DNA of 64,000 bases from Variovorax paradoxus B4. GTDB lineage: Bacteria; Pseudomonadota; Gammaproteobacteria; Burkholderiales; Burkholderiaceae_C. The DNA is taken from NCBI RefSeq assembly GCF_000463015.1, contig NC_022247.1:1302001-1366000 (forward strand), read 5' to 3'. The notes beneath the pieces are model-generated. The model did no database searches, had not been told where the DNA came from, and was given only the letters and a program-made list of their open reading frames with translations. Both the position numbers and the translations under genes were made by a program. This document shows, piece by piece, positions 51,253-59,753 of the stretch (position 1 is its first letter; each line of letters opens with the position of its first letter).

Positions 51253-52425
51253 GTGCTCTGTGCGCTTGCCATCGCCAACTACCGCTCGCTGCGCCAGCTG
51301 ACGGTGCCGCTCGGGCGGCTCACCGTGGTGACCGGGCCCAACGGCAGCGGCAAGTCCAGCGTCTACCGCGCGATGCGGCTCCTGGCGGACATTGCCAACG
51401 GCGGCGTGATCCGCTCGCTGGTGCGCGAGGGCGGCCTCTCTTCCACCCTGTGGGCCGGGCCCGAGCGCTTTTCGGCCGCCATGCTGCGCGGCGATGCGCC
51501 GGTGCAGGGCACCACCCGCAGCGAGCCGGTCGCGTTGAAGCTGGGCTTCGCCGGCACCGAGGCCGATGATTTCGGCTATGCCATCGACATCGGCCTGCCG
51601 CCGCCCCTTCCGGCAACGGCCTTCTCGCGCGACCCCGAGATCAAGCACGAAGCCATCTGGAACGGCCCCCTGTTGCGCCCCGCGGCGCAACTGGTCGATC
51701 GCAAGGGAGCGGCCCTGCGCCTGCGCGAGGGCAAGAGCTGGCAAGCCGTCGGCAGGCCCATTCCAGCCTTCGCCAGCATGATGACCGAGTACGCCGACCC
51801 GCAGGCCGCGCCCGAGATGCTCGCATTGCGCGAGCAGATGCGCTCCTGGCGCTTCTACGACCACTTCCGCTCCGACGCCGATGCGCCCGCGCGCCAGCCG
51901 CAGCTCGGCACCCGCACGCCGGTGCTCGCCAACGACGGCGCCGACCTGGCCGCGGCGCTGCAGACCATCCGCGAGATTGGCGACGGCGACGCGCTCGACC
52001 GCGCCGTGGACGATGCCTTCCCCGGCGCCTGCGTGGAGGTGCGCGTGGTCGAAGACCGCTTCGAGACGCTGATGCACCAGCACGGCCTGCTGCGTCCCCT
52101 GACCGCGGCAGAACTCTCGGACGGCACCTTGCGCTACCTGCTCTGGATTGCCGCGCTGCTGACGCCCCGGCCCCCGGCGCTGCTGGTGCTCAACGAGCCG
52201 GAAACCAGCCTGCACCCCGACCTGCTGCCGGCGCTGGGCCGCCTCGTCGCGCAGGCCGCACGCGAGTCGCAGGTCATCGTGGTGTCGCATGCCGCGCGGC
52301 TGATTGCCGCGCTCGAAGACAGCGACGGCCTGCAATCGGTGGTGCTCGAGAAGCGGTTCGGCGAAACCCGCATCGCCAATCTCGACATGAGCGAGACCCC
52401 GCGCTGGGAGTGGCCCGCGCGGTGA
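51253..52425 (+). CDS. Orphan AAA family ATPase (AAA_21, RecF/OLD-like)
   Basis: A 390-residue SMC/ABC-type ATPase. The N terminus reads FxxYRSL-like (IANYRSLRQLTVPLG), Walker A is GPNGSGKSS (28-36), a signature-like ELSDGTLRYLLWIAA follows near residue 290, Walker B is LLVLNEPETSLHP and the switch His is in VVSHAARLI. The middle is a divergent helical region without a full coiled coil. No TOPRIM, nuclease or HTH domain is fused. The start is a GTG at 51253, 17 bases after hisA, without a clear ribosome site. Such proteins can serve in DNA repair, competence or phage defence; no partner lies beside it, so the role is unknown. Confidence 0.82.
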   Translation: MLCALAIANYRSLRQLTVPLGRLTVVTGPNGSGKSSVYRAMRLLADIANGGVIRSLVREGGLSSTLWAGPERFSAAMLRGDAPVQGTTRSEPVALKLGFAGTEADDFGYAIDIGLPPPLPATAFSRDPEIKHEAIWNGPLLRPAAQLVDRKGAALRLREGKSWQAVGRPIPAFASMMTEYADPQAAPEMLALREQMRSWRFYDHFRSDADAPARQPQLGTRTPVLANDGADLAAALQTIREIGDGDALDRAVDDAFPGACVEVRVVEDRFETLMHQHGLLRPLTAAELSDGTLRYLLWIAALLTPRPPALLVLNEPETSLHPDLLPALGRLVAQAARESQVIVVSHAARLIAALEDSDGLQSVVLEKRFGETRIANLDMSETPRWEWPAR

Positions 52426-52453
52426 GCTCGTCGGCCGCCGGGCGGCCCGCCGG

Positions 52454-53371
52454 CTACTCCGCCTTCACCGACATCGTCTGGATGATCGCTTCCAGCTGCG
52501 CGCTCATCGGCAGATTGATGCTCTCCCCCGTGGGCAGCTTGCGCAGGAACCAGCGCTTGTACTGGCGCTCGATCTCGCCGTCCTCCGCGAGCACCTGGAA
52601 GGTGTCGTTGATCACCTTGCCCAACTGCGCATCGCCCTTGCGGTACATGATGCCGTAGGGGTCGTAGGAGAGATAGTCGCCGACCACCTCGTACTGGGCC
52701 TTGGCGGCGTCGCGCGCGATCAGGCCGTAGAGCAGCACGTCGTCCGTGGCAAAGGCATCGGCCTCGCCGTTTTTCACGAGCCCGAAGGCATCGGCGTGGT
52801 CGCGCGCCACCAGCAGCTGGATGCCGAGCTTGAACTTCTGCGACAGGTCGCGCAGCGTCTTCTCGTTGGTGGTGCCCGCGGTCACCGCCACCCGCTTGCC
52901 CGCCAGGTCGCGGAACGACTTGATCGGCGACCCCTTCTTCACCAGCACCTTGGTGCCCGAGACGAACATCGTGGGCGAGAAGCTCACGCGCTTCTGCCGC
53001 TCGAGGTTGTTGGTGGTCGAACCGCATTCGAGATCGACCGCGCCGCTCACGACCGCATCGATGCGCGAATCGGAGGTCACCGGCACCCATTTGATCGTGA
53101 GGCTCTTGTTCACTGCATCCTCGATGGCCGTGACCAGCGCGCGGCAGAGCTCGATCGAATAGCCGATGGGTTCCCGGCGCGCATTGAGAAACGAAAACGG
53201 CACCGACGATTCGCGGTAGCCGATGGCGATCGTGCCGGTCTCGCGCACCTTGGCGAGCGTGCCCGTCAATGTCTCGGGGGCCTGCTGCGCCCGGGCCGGC
53301 GCCGCGATGACGAGCGCAGCGGCCACCAGCAGGCCGGCAAGAAGAACCGACAGCGTGGCCTTGGCTTTCAT
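52454..53371 (-). CDS. Amino-acid periplasmic binding protein (GltI/glutamate-aspartate type)
   Basis: A 305-residue solute-binding protein, family 3. The signal peptide ends PARA at about residue 28. The mature part has the glutamate/aspartate binder pattern: TIAIGYRESSVPFSFLNA, IGYSIELCRAL, VDLECGSTTNNLERQKRVSF and FATDDVLLYGLI. No ABC permease or ATPase gene is adjacent; its operon partner is the symporter gene eight bases upstream. It may serve a distant ABC importer or work with the symporter. The start at 53371 (MKAKATL) gives a complete signal. Confidence 0.9.
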   Translation of the reverse strand: MKAKATLSVLLAGLLVAAALVIAAPARAQQAPETLTGTLAKVRETGTIAIGYRESSVPFSFLNARREPIGYSIELCRALVTAIEDAVNKSLTIKWVPVTSDSRIDAVVSGAVDLECGSTTNNLERQKRVSFSPTMFVSGTKVLVKKGSPIKSFRDLAGKRVAVTAGTTNEKTLRDLSQKFKLGIQLLVARDHADAFGLVKNGEADAFATDDVLLYGLIARDAAKAQYEVVGDYLSYDPYGIMYRKGDAQLGKVINDTFQVLAEDGEIERQYKRWFLRKLPTGESINLPMSAQLEAIIQTMSVKAE

Positions 53372-53379
53372 CGCGGGCT

Positions 53380-54687
53380 TCACGCGTGGGCGGGATGGGC
53401 GAGGGTGGCCGAGGCTTCGGCGTCGAGCGTCCCCGCATTGACCGCTGCGTCGCTCTCGGAGAGCAGTTCGCCCTCCCACTTCGCGACCACTGCGGTGGCG
53501 ATGGAGTTGCCCACGGCGTTGGTGGCCGAGCGCCCCATGTCCAGGAAGGTATCGACGCCCAGGATCAGCAGCAGGCCGGCCTCGGGGATGTCGAAATGGT
53601 TGAGCGTGGCCGCAATCACCACCAGCGAAGCGCGCGGTACGCCGGCCATGCCCTTGGAGGTGAGCATCAGGATCAGCAGCATCGTGATCTGCGTGCTGAT
53701 GGGCATGTGGATGTTGTAGGCCTGCGCGATGAACAGCACGGCGAAGGTACAGTACATCATCGAGCCGTCGAGGTTGAACGAATAGCCCATCGGCATCACG
53801 AAGCTGGAGATCTTGCGCTTCACGCCGAAACGGTCGAGCGCCTGCAGGATCTTCGGGTAGGCCGCTTCCGAACTGGCCGTGGCAAAAGAAAGCAGGAAGG
53901 CTTCCTTGATGAGCACGAGCAGCTTGAAGACGCGCGGGCCCAGGAATGCAAAACCCGCGAACACCAGCACGCCCCACAGCACGAAGAGGCCCAGGTAGAA
54001 ATCGCCCATGAAAACCGCGAACTTGAGCAGGATGCCCAGGCCGTTCACCGCAACGGTGGCGGCCATGGCGGCCATCACCGCGAGGGGCGCCAGCTTCATC
54101 ACATAGCCCGTGATCTTGAGCATGGCGTGCGAGAGTTCGTCGATCGCGGCCACGAGTGTCTTGGCCCTGTCGCCGAGCGAGGCGAGCGCCACGCCGAAGA
54201 ACATCGAGAACACCACGATCTGCAGGATCTCGTTGTTGGCCATGGCCTCGGCGAAAGACTTCGGAACCATGTGGCTCACGAAGTCCTTGAGCGTGAATTT
54301 CGCGGTCGCCAGATTGGCCGAAGCGCCGATGTCCGGCAGCGGAAGGCCCAGGTTCTCGCCGGGCTTCAACAGGTTGGCCATCACCAGGCCGATGATCAGC
54401 GAGATCAGGGACGCGGTGAGGAACCAGCCAAGCGACTTGCCGAACACGCGGCCCACCGACTTGGCGTCGCCCATGTGCGCGATGCCCACCACCAGGGTGG
54501 AGAACACCAGCGGGCCGATCAGCATCTTGATGAGGCGCAGAAACACGTCCGACACGATCGACACGTAGCCTGCGATCTGAGCCGCTGCCTTCTTGTCCGG
54601 GAAGCTCGTGAAGATCATGTAGCCGACAAGAATGCCGAGCACCATGGCGATCAGGATCCAGGCGGCGGCCGGCAGTTTTCTCTTCAT
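53380..54687 (-). CDS. Dicarboxylate/amino acid:cation symporter (DctA/GltP family)
   Basis: A 435-residue DAACS-family secondary transporter for C4-dicarboxylates or glutamate/aspartate. Typical features: RLIKMLIGPLVFSTLVVGIA, the serine-rich re-entrant loop region ATASSEAAYPKIL, and the NLDGSMMYCTFAVLFIAQAY cation site, then ILGVDTFLDMGRSATNAVGN. The start at 54687 (MKRKLPAAAW) is well placed. It is the first gene of a two-gene leftward unit with a glutamate-type binding protein, which argues for glutamate/aspartate over succinate, but that is inference. Confidence 0.9.
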   Translation of the reverse strand: MKRKLPAAAWILIAMVLGILVGYMIFTSFPDKKAAAQIAGYVSIVSDVFLRLIKMLIGPLVFSTLVVGIAHMGDAKSVGRVFGKSLGWFLTASLISLIIGLVMANLLKPGENLGLPLPDIGASANLATAKFTLKDFVSHMVPKSFAEAMANNEILQIVVFSMFFGVALASLGDRAKTLVAAIDELSHAMLKITGYVMKLAPLAVMAAMAATVAVNGLGILLKFAVFMGDFYLGLFVLWGVLVFAGFAFLGPRVFKLLVLIKEAFLLSFATASSEAAYPKILQALDRFGVKRKISSFVMPMGYSFNLDGSMMYCTFAVLFIAQAYNIHMPISTQITMLLILMLTSKGMAGVPRASLVVIAATLNHFDIPEAGLLLILGVDTFLDMGRSATNAVGNSIATAVVAKWEGELLSESDAAVNAGTLDAEASATLAHPAHA

Positions 54688-54835
54688 GTGTGTCCCTTCG
54701 AGGTATGTGTGGTTCCGGGGCGCGGGCGCATCGGCCGGCCCCTCTTCTTTGCGCGGCCGCAAAGGGTATCCAAGAAGGTCCCCTGCATGCAACCGGCACC
54801 GGACGGCGGCGATGAAACCTTAAGTGTCCAATGCC

Positions 54836-54854
54836 AATTCCGTGCCACGGAATT
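54836..54854. promoter_or_regulatory. Perfect palindrome in the symporter/mutarotase divergent region
   Basis: AATTCCGT-GCC-ACGGAATT is a perfect 8+8 inverted repeat with a 3-base centre. A TACAAT box (54864-54869) follows nine bases later, so the palindrome covers the -35 region of the likely mutarotase promoter. Good candidate operator for a dimeric repressor or activator. Confidence 0.5.
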
Positions 54855-54875
54855 TCCGCTGCCTACAATTCTCCA

Positions 54876-55712
54876 ATGGACATCAGTTCGATCGAGTTTC
54901 GCGGCCAGCCCGCGCTTCGTGCCACCGGCGCGGACGGCAGCGCCTTCGCCGTGTCTCTGCACGGGGCGCAGCTGCTCTCCTGGACCACCGCCGACAGGGT
55001 GGAACGGCTCTATCTGAGCCCGCGCGCGGTGTTCGACGGGCAAGCGGCGATCCGCGGCGGCGTGCCCATTTGCTGCCCCCAGTTCAACCAGCGCGGCATG
55101 CTGCCCAAGCATGGATTCATGCGCAATCTGCCTTGGGAAAACCGGGGCATCGACGCCACAACCGGCGAACTGGTCTTGCGGCTGCGCGACAGCGAAGCCA
55201 CGCGCAAGCTCTGGCCGCACGCTTTCGAGGCGCGCCTGCAGATCGGCATGGCTGCGGGCCGGCTGCGCACCGCGCTGACCCTGCTCAACACCGGCCACGG
55301 GCCGTTCAGCTTCGCCGCGGCGTTGCACACCTATCTGCGCGTCGACGATATTGCACACGTGCGCCTTGAAGGGCTGCAGGGTGCCAACCGCTGGGATTCG
55401 CTGCGCGACGACCGCCACGTGGAAACGGCCCCGGCGCTGCATTTCGATGCCGAGTTCGACAGCGTCTATGCCGCTCCCGCGAAGCCACTGCGCCTGGTGC
55501 AGCCGAGCGGCACGCTCGAAATTGCGCAAAGTGCCAGCTGCAGCGAAACCGTGGTCTGGAACCCCGGCGCCGTGCTTGGTGCGAAACTCGCCGACATGCC
55601 CGAAGATGGCTACAGGCACATGCTGTGCGTCGAGGCTGCGCGCATTGACGAGCAGGTACTGCTCGCGTCCGGCGCCCAATGGCAGGGCTGGCAGCAGCTT
55701 CGCGTTCTCTGA
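54876..55712 (+). CDS. D-hexose-6-phosphate mutarotase (aldose-1-epimerase family)
   Basis: A 278-residue galactose-mutarotase-like protein of the YeaD type, which interconverts anomers of glucose-6-phosphate. Family segments include HGAQLLSWTTAD, GVPICCPQFNQRG and GFMRNLPWE. The catalytic pair is probably the His of AALHTYLRVDDI and the Glu of MLCVEAARID. The ATG at 54876 leaves a normal N terminus (MDISSIEF). The -10 box TACAAT at 54864-54869 would put the transcript start almost at the ATG, so a short or absent leader is possible. It stands between the his operon halves with no evident functional link to them. Confidence 0.88.
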   Translation: MDISSIEFRGQPALRATGADGSAFAVSLHGAQLLSWTTADRVERLYLSPRAVFDGQAAIRGGVPICCPQFNQRGMLPKHGFMRNLPWENRGIDATTGELVLRLRDSEATRKLWPHAFEARLQIGMAAGRLRTALTLLNTGHGPFSFAAALHTYLRVDDIAHVRLEGLQGANRWDSLRDDRHVETAPALHFDAEFDSVYAAPAKPLRLVQPSGTLEIAQSASCSETVVWNPGAVLGAKLADMPEDGYRHMLCVEAARIDEQVLLASGAQWQGWQQLRVL

Positions 55713-55733
55713 TTTTTTCCCTTACGACCGACC

Positions 55734-56513
55734 ATGCTTGCAAAACGCATCATTCCCTGTCTCGACGTCACCGGCGGCCGCGTGGTCAAGGGCGTCAACT
55801 TTCTCGAGCTGCGCGACGCCGGCGACCCGGTCGAAATTGCGGCGCGCTACAACGCGCAGGGTGCCGACGAGCTCACTTTCCTGGACATCACGGCCACCAG
55901 CGACGGCCGCGACCTGATCCTCCCGATCATCGAGGCGGTGGCCTCGCAGGTCTTCATTCCGCTCACGGTGGGAGGCGGCGTGCGCACCGTGGCCGACGTG
56001 CGCCGGCTGCTCAATGCGGGCGCCGACAAGACCAGCTTCAACTCGGCCGCCATCGCCGATCCGCAGGTCATCAACGACGCATCGCAGAAATACGGTTCGC
56101 AATGCATCGTGGTGGCCATCGATGCCAAGCGCCGCAGCCCCGAAGAAGCCGCCACGCGCGGCGCGGGCTGGGACGTGTACAGCCATGGCGGCCGCAAGAA
56201 CACCGGCCTCGACGCCGTCGAATGGGCGACCGAGATGGTGCGCCGCGGCGCCGGCGAAATCCTGCTCACGAGCATGGACCGGGACGGCACCAAGAGCGGC
56301 TTCGACCTCGAACTCACCCGTGCGGTGAGCGACGCCGTCGACGTGCCGGTGATCGCCTCGGGCGGCGTGGGCAGTCTCGACGACCTCGCCGACGGCATCC
56401 AGACCGGCGGCGCCGATGCGGTGCTTGCCGCCAGCATCTTCCACTACGGCGAGCACACGGTCGGCGAGGCGAAAGCCCGCATGGCCGCGCGGGGCATTCC
56501 CGTTCGGATGTGA
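55734..56513 (+). CDS. hisF: Imidazole glycerol phosphate synthase, cyclase subunit HisF
   Basis: A 259-residue TIM barrel that uses ammonia from HisH to form imidazole glycerol phosphate. Catalytic Asp residues are in [17 protein letters not shown] and [20 protein letters not shown] and IASGGVGS are the phosphate loops. It resumes the his operon after the interrupting block. Confidence 0.97.
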   Translation: MLAKRIIPCLDVTGGRVVKGVNFLELRDAGDPVEIAARYNAQGADELTFLDITATSDGRDLILPIIEAVASQVFIPLTVGGGVRTVADVRRLLNAGADKTSFNSAAIADPQVINDASQKYGSQCIVVAIDAKRRSPEEAATRGAGWDVYSHGGRKNTGLDAVEWATEMVRRGAGEILLTSMDRDGTKSGFDLELTRAVSDAVDVPVIASGGVGSLDDLADGIQTGGADAVLAASIFHYGEHTVGEAKARMAARGIPVRM

Positions 56514-56552
56514 TCCGGTTCGAGGCCGCTCCGGGGTGGGACAATACCTGCC

Positions 56553-56942
56553 ATGAATTGGCTTGACGAAGTGAAATGGGACGCGAACGGGCTGGTGCCC
56601 GTGATCGCGCAGGAACAGGGCAGCAACGACGTGCTGATGTTCGCCTGGATGAACCGCGAGGCGCTCGAAAAGACCGCCGAACTCGGCCGCGCCGTGTATT
56701 TCAGCCGCTCGCGCAACAGACTCTGGTTCAAGGGCGAGGAATCGGGCCACGTGCAGACCGTGCACGAGATCCGCCTCGACTGCGACAACGACGTCGTGCT
56801 GCTCAAGGTCACCCAGCTCGGCCACGAGCCCGGCATTGCCTGCCACACCGGCCGCCACAGCTGCTTCTTCAGCAAGTACGAGAACGGCCGATGGACTGTG
56901 GTCGAGCCGGTCTTGAAAGACCCGGAGTCGATCTACAAATGA
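56553..56942 (+). CDS. hisI: Phosphoribosyl-AMP cyclohydrolase
   Basis: A 129-residue zinc enzyme for the third step of histidine synthesis. Family motifs: [34 protein letters not shown] and the zinc-Cys region [10 protein letters not shown]. It is a separate protein here, not fused to HisE as in enterics. Overlaps hisE by ATGA. Confidence 0.96.
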   Translation: MNWLDEVKWDANGLVPVIAQEQGSNDVLMFAWMNREALEKTAELGRAVYFSRSRNRLWFKGEESGHVQTVHEIRLDCDNDVVLLKVTQLGHEPGIACHTGRHSCFFSKYENGRWTVVEPVLKDPESIYK

Positions 56943-57319
56943 CGGCCACAGTGAACACCTCGGACGCCCTCGCACGCCTTGCGGCGGTCATCGAAAGCCG
57001 CCTGCCCGCGCGCGGCGGCGACCCCGAGAAGAGCTACGTGGCGCGCCTGCTGCACAAGGGCCCCGACGCCTTTCTCAAGAAGATCGGCGAGGAAGCTACC
57101 GAGGTGGTCATGGCCGCCAAGGATGCCGACCACGGCGGCGACCGCACGAAAATAGTGAACGAAGTGGCCGACCTGTGGTTCCACACCATGGTCGCGCTGG
57201 CGTACTACGGTTTCTCGCCCGGCGAGGTGATTGCGGAGCTCGAGCGCCGCGAGGGCACCAGCGGCATCGAGGAAAAAGCCCTGCGCAAGGCGCAGGCCCG
57301 CGAAGCATCCAACGATTGA
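56939..57319 (+). CDS. hisE: Phosphoribosyl-ATP pyrophosphatase
   Basis: A 126-residue MazG-like all-alpha enzyme for the second histidine step. Metal-binding acidic motifs are in [15 protein letters not shown] and [15 protein letters not shown], with [10 protein letters not shown] upstream. The start at 56939 overlaps the hisI stop. Confidence 0.96.
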   Translation: MTATVNTSDALARLAAVIESRLPARGGDPEKSYVARLLHKGPDAFLKKIGEEATEVVMAAKDADHGGDRTKIVNEVADLWFHTMVALAYYGFSPGEVIAELERREGTSGIEEKALRKAQAREASND

Positions 57320-57330
57320 AAGGACATCCC

Positions 57331-57720
57331 ATGGCCAACGACATCGTGAATGTGGAACCCGACGACTCGCTCAAGACCTGGGGCTGGGTCAGCTATATCC
57401 TGCACCTGATCGTGGCCATTGGCGCCGTCCTGCCTGGAGCGCAGGCCTCGGTGGCCCTGCTGCTGGTCGCGCTGGTGGTCGATTTCGTCAAGCGCGACGA
57501 CGCGGCCGGCACCTGGCAGGCCACGCATTTCAGCTGGCGCATCCGCTCGGTGCTGTGGGCGGGCCTGCTGTACATCGTGACCTCGTGGCTCTGGTTGCTC
57601 TTTCTCGTGCCGGGCTGGATTGCCTGGAGCCTGATTTCGCTGTGGTTTCTCTACCGGATCGTGAAAGGCATGATCCGCATGAACGACAGCCGTCCCATGG
57701 AACCCAAAGATGTCATCTGA
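57331..57720 (+). CDS. Small membrane protein (DUF4870-like)
   Basis: A 129-residue protein with three hydrophobic segments (about 19-36, 38-50 and 70-100). Near the end, ISLWFLYRIVKGMIRMND is the recognisable family ending of short DUF4870-type membrane proteins common in this position. Function unknown. GAAAGGAC precedes the ATG. It overlaps the hinT start by 11 bases, so both are probably co-translated. Confidence 0.8.
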   Translation: MANDIVNVEPDDSLKTWGWVSYILHLIVAIGAVLPGAQASVALLLVALVVDFVKRDDAAGTWQATHFSWRIRSVLWAGLLYIVTSWLWLLFLVPGWIAWSLISLWFLYRIVKGMIRMNDSRPMEPKDVI

Positions 57721-58069
57721 TCCGAACTGCGTCTTCTGCAAAATCATCGAAGGCAAGATTCCTTCGCGCAAGGTCTACGAGGACGACGAGCTGTTCGGTT
57801 TTCACGACATCGCCCCCTGGGCGCCGGTGCATTTCATGCTGGTGCCCAAGCGGCACATCGCCTCGATGGCGCAACTCACCCCCGATGACGCCGCGCTGAT
57901 GGGCAGGATCATGACGCTGGCCCCCAAGCTTGCGCTGGAGCAGGGCTGCAGGCCCTATCCGGAGGGCGGATACCGGGTGCTCGTCAACACCGGCACGGAG
58001 GGTGGACAGGAGGTCCACCATCTCCATGTCCACGTCATGGGCGGCCCCCGTCCATGGCTGCGCGGCTGA
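57710..58069 (+). CDS. hinT: HIT-family nucleotide hydrolase (HinT-like)
   Basis: A 119-residue histidine-triad protein of the purine nucleoside phosphoramidase group. CVFCKIIEGKIPSRKVYEDD opens the fold and the catalytic triad is HHLHVHVMGG near residue 105-114. The two N-terminal Cys could bind zinc. It starts 11 bases inside the preceding membrane-protein gene. Confidence 0.94.
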   Translation: MSSDPNCVFCKIIEGKIPSRKVYEDDELFGFHDIAPWAPVHFMLVPKRHIASMAQLTPDDAALMGRIMTLAPKLALEQGCRPYPEGGYRVLVNTGTEGGQEVHHLHVHVMGGPRPWLRG

Positions 58070-58134
58070 ATCCCATTAATCCGAACTGTCACATACAGCC
58101 AGACTAAAATCGGACATATTCTTAGGAGTCTTCC

Positions 58135-58383
58135 ATGGGTTCTTTTTCTATCTGGCACTGGCTGATCGTGCTGCTCGTCGTGGTCATGATCTTCGGCACC
58201 AAGAAGCTGCGGAACATGGGTTCCGACCTTGGTGGCGCCGTCAAGGGCTTCAAGGACGGCATGAAGGACGGCAGCACCACCGATGCACCCGCCGCTTCGT
58301 CGGCTCCCGCAGCGCAAGTGACCGGCCAGCCGGCCAGCAGCGACAAGTCCGCGATCGACGTCGAAGCGCGTCAGAAGTCCTGA
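58135..58383 (+). CDS. tatA: Twin-arginine translocase subunit TatA
   Basis: An 82-residue TatA. One N-terminal span ([18 protein letters not shown]) is followed by the amphipathic helix [20 protein letters not shown] and an Ala/Pro-rich polar tail. It forms the variable pore of the Tat system that exports folded cofactor proteins such as MsrP. TTAGGAGTC stands at a good distance from the ATG; TAAAAT (58105-58110) is a possible -10. Confidence 0.96.
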   Translation: MGSFSIWHWLIVLLVVVMIFGTKKLRNMGSDLGGAVKGFKDGMKDGSTTDAPAASSAPAAQVTGQPASSDKSAIDVEARQKS

Positions 58384-58396
58384 GCGCGGGTCATAA

Positions 58397-58855
58397 GTGC
58401 TCGACCTCGGCATTGAGAAGCTGGCGCTCATCGGCGTCGTGGCTCTGATCGTCATCGGGCCGGAAAAGCTGCCCCGGGTGGCGCGCACCGTCGGCACCCT
58501 GCTGGGCAAGGCGCAGCGCTACGTGAACGACGTCAAGGCTGAAGTCAACCGCTCGATGGAGCTGGACGAACTGCGCAAGATGAAGGGCACGATGGAAGAT
58601 GCCGCGCGAGACGTCGAGCAGAGCATCCACAGTGGCGCAAGCGAACTCGAGAAGCAGTTCTCCGGCTCGGGCGAAACGCTTTCGGCCCTGGCCGAACCGG
58701 AGCCCGCGGTGCCGGAGTACAGGCATCCCCGCAAGAACTGGCGCCTGAAGCAGGGCGCCACGCCGCAGTGGTACAAGGCGCGCAACGGCGTGCGCACCAA
58801 GGCGCTTTCGGGTGCCGCGCGCGTCGCCCGCTTCCGTCCCCACAAGATCAACTAG
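58397..58855 (+). CDS. tatB: Twin-arginine translocase subunit TatB
   Basis: A 152-residue TatB. Start [20 protein letters not shown] then [20 protein letters not shown] is the family signature; a GTG start at 58397 is used. The longer C-terminal cytoplasmic tail (coiled, acidic, then basic at the end) fits TatB rather than TatA. TatB and TatC form the receptor for twin-arginine signals. 13 bases after tatA. Confidence 0.95.
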   Translation: MLDLGIEKLALIGVVALIVIGPEKLPRVARTVGTLLGKAQRYVNDVKAEVNRSMELDELRKMKGTMEDAARDVEQSIHSGASELEKQFSGSGETLSALAEPEPAVPEYRHPRKNWRLKQGATPQWYKARNGVRTKALSGAARVARFRPHKIN

Positions 58856-58933
58856 CGGCTTTCCCACCTGCGCGTTCCTCGTGCGCCGCACGCCGGCCGA
58901 AGCCACGCTTTTCTCCTGCCTTTTCTCCTTCCA

Positions 58934-59749
58934 ATGGCCGATTCCGACAACAAGAACAAAGACGCAGAAGACGAGCTGGCGGGCACCGAACAACCGTTCG
59001 TGCAGCATCTGGTCGAACTGCGCGACCGGTTGCTCTATTGCGTCTACGGCCTGGCGGTCGCGGGCATACTGCTGGCCATCTGGCCCGGCCCGGGCGGGCT
59101 GATCGACCTGATCGCGATGCCGATCCGCGCGCACATGCCGCCGGACGCCAAGCTCATCGCCATTGGCGTGTTCTCGCCGTTCTTCGTGCCGCTCAAGGTG
59201 CTCATGATGACGGCGGTGCTGCTGGCGCTGCCATGGCTCATGTACCAGGCCTGGATGTTCGTTGCGCCGGGGCTCTACAGCCATGAGAAGCGTTTTGCGC
59301 TGCCGCTCATCTTCTTCGGCAGCCTGCTGGCCTATGCGGGCATCGCCTTCGTGCAGTTCTTCGTGCTGGACAAGATGTTCAGCTTCATCCAGAAGTTCAC
59401 GCCCGCGGCGGTGGCGGCCACGCCCGACATCTCCTCGTATGTCGAAGCCATTCTCTCGCTCTACATCGCGTTCGGCGTCGCCTTCCAGGTGCCCATCGTC
59501 GTGATGCTGCTGGTGCGCTTCGAGATGGTCACCATCGAGAAGCTGAAGTCGTTCCGCGGTTACTTCATCGTGGTGGCCTTCGTGGTGGCCGCGGTGCTCA
59601 CGCCGCCCGACGTGGTGTCGCAGCTCGCGCTGGCGGTGCCGATGTGCCTGCTCTACGAGGTGGGCATCATCGGCGCACGCTATTTCGCCGGCAGCAAGAA
59701 ATCATCCGAAGAGGAAGAAGAAAGCGCCGATTCGTCGGCGTCTTCCTGA
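58934..59749 (+). CDS. tatC: Twin-arginine translocase subunit TatC
   Basis: A 271-residue six-span protein that recognises twin-arginine signals. FVQHLVELRDRLLYCVYGL near the N terminus, MTAVLLALPWLMYQAWMFV, and the family stretch AYAGIAFVQFFVL are present; the acidic tail ends EEEEESADSS. A 78-base gap follows tatB. Converges on the HtrA-type protease, four bases between the stops. Confidence 0.96.
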   Translation: MADSDNKNKDAEDELAGTEQPFVQHLVELRDRLLYCVYGLAVAGILLAIWPGPGGLIDLIAMPIRAHMPPDAKLIAIGVFSPFFVPLKVLMMTAVLLALPWLMYQAWMFVAPGLYSHEKRFALPLIFFGSLLAYAGIAFVQFFVLDKMFSFIQKFTPAAVAATPDISSYVEAILSLYIAFGVAFQVPIVVMLLVRFEMVTIEKLKSFRGYFIVVAFVVAAVLTPPDVVSQLALAVPMCLLYEVGIIGARYFAGSKKSSEEEEESADSSASS

Positions 59750-59753
59750 CTGG

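Noticed and set aside
52454..54799. A 781-codon reading that would fuse the symporter region to the binding protein
   Set aside because: The binding protein has its own signal peptide at 53371, and the symporter is coded in another frame.
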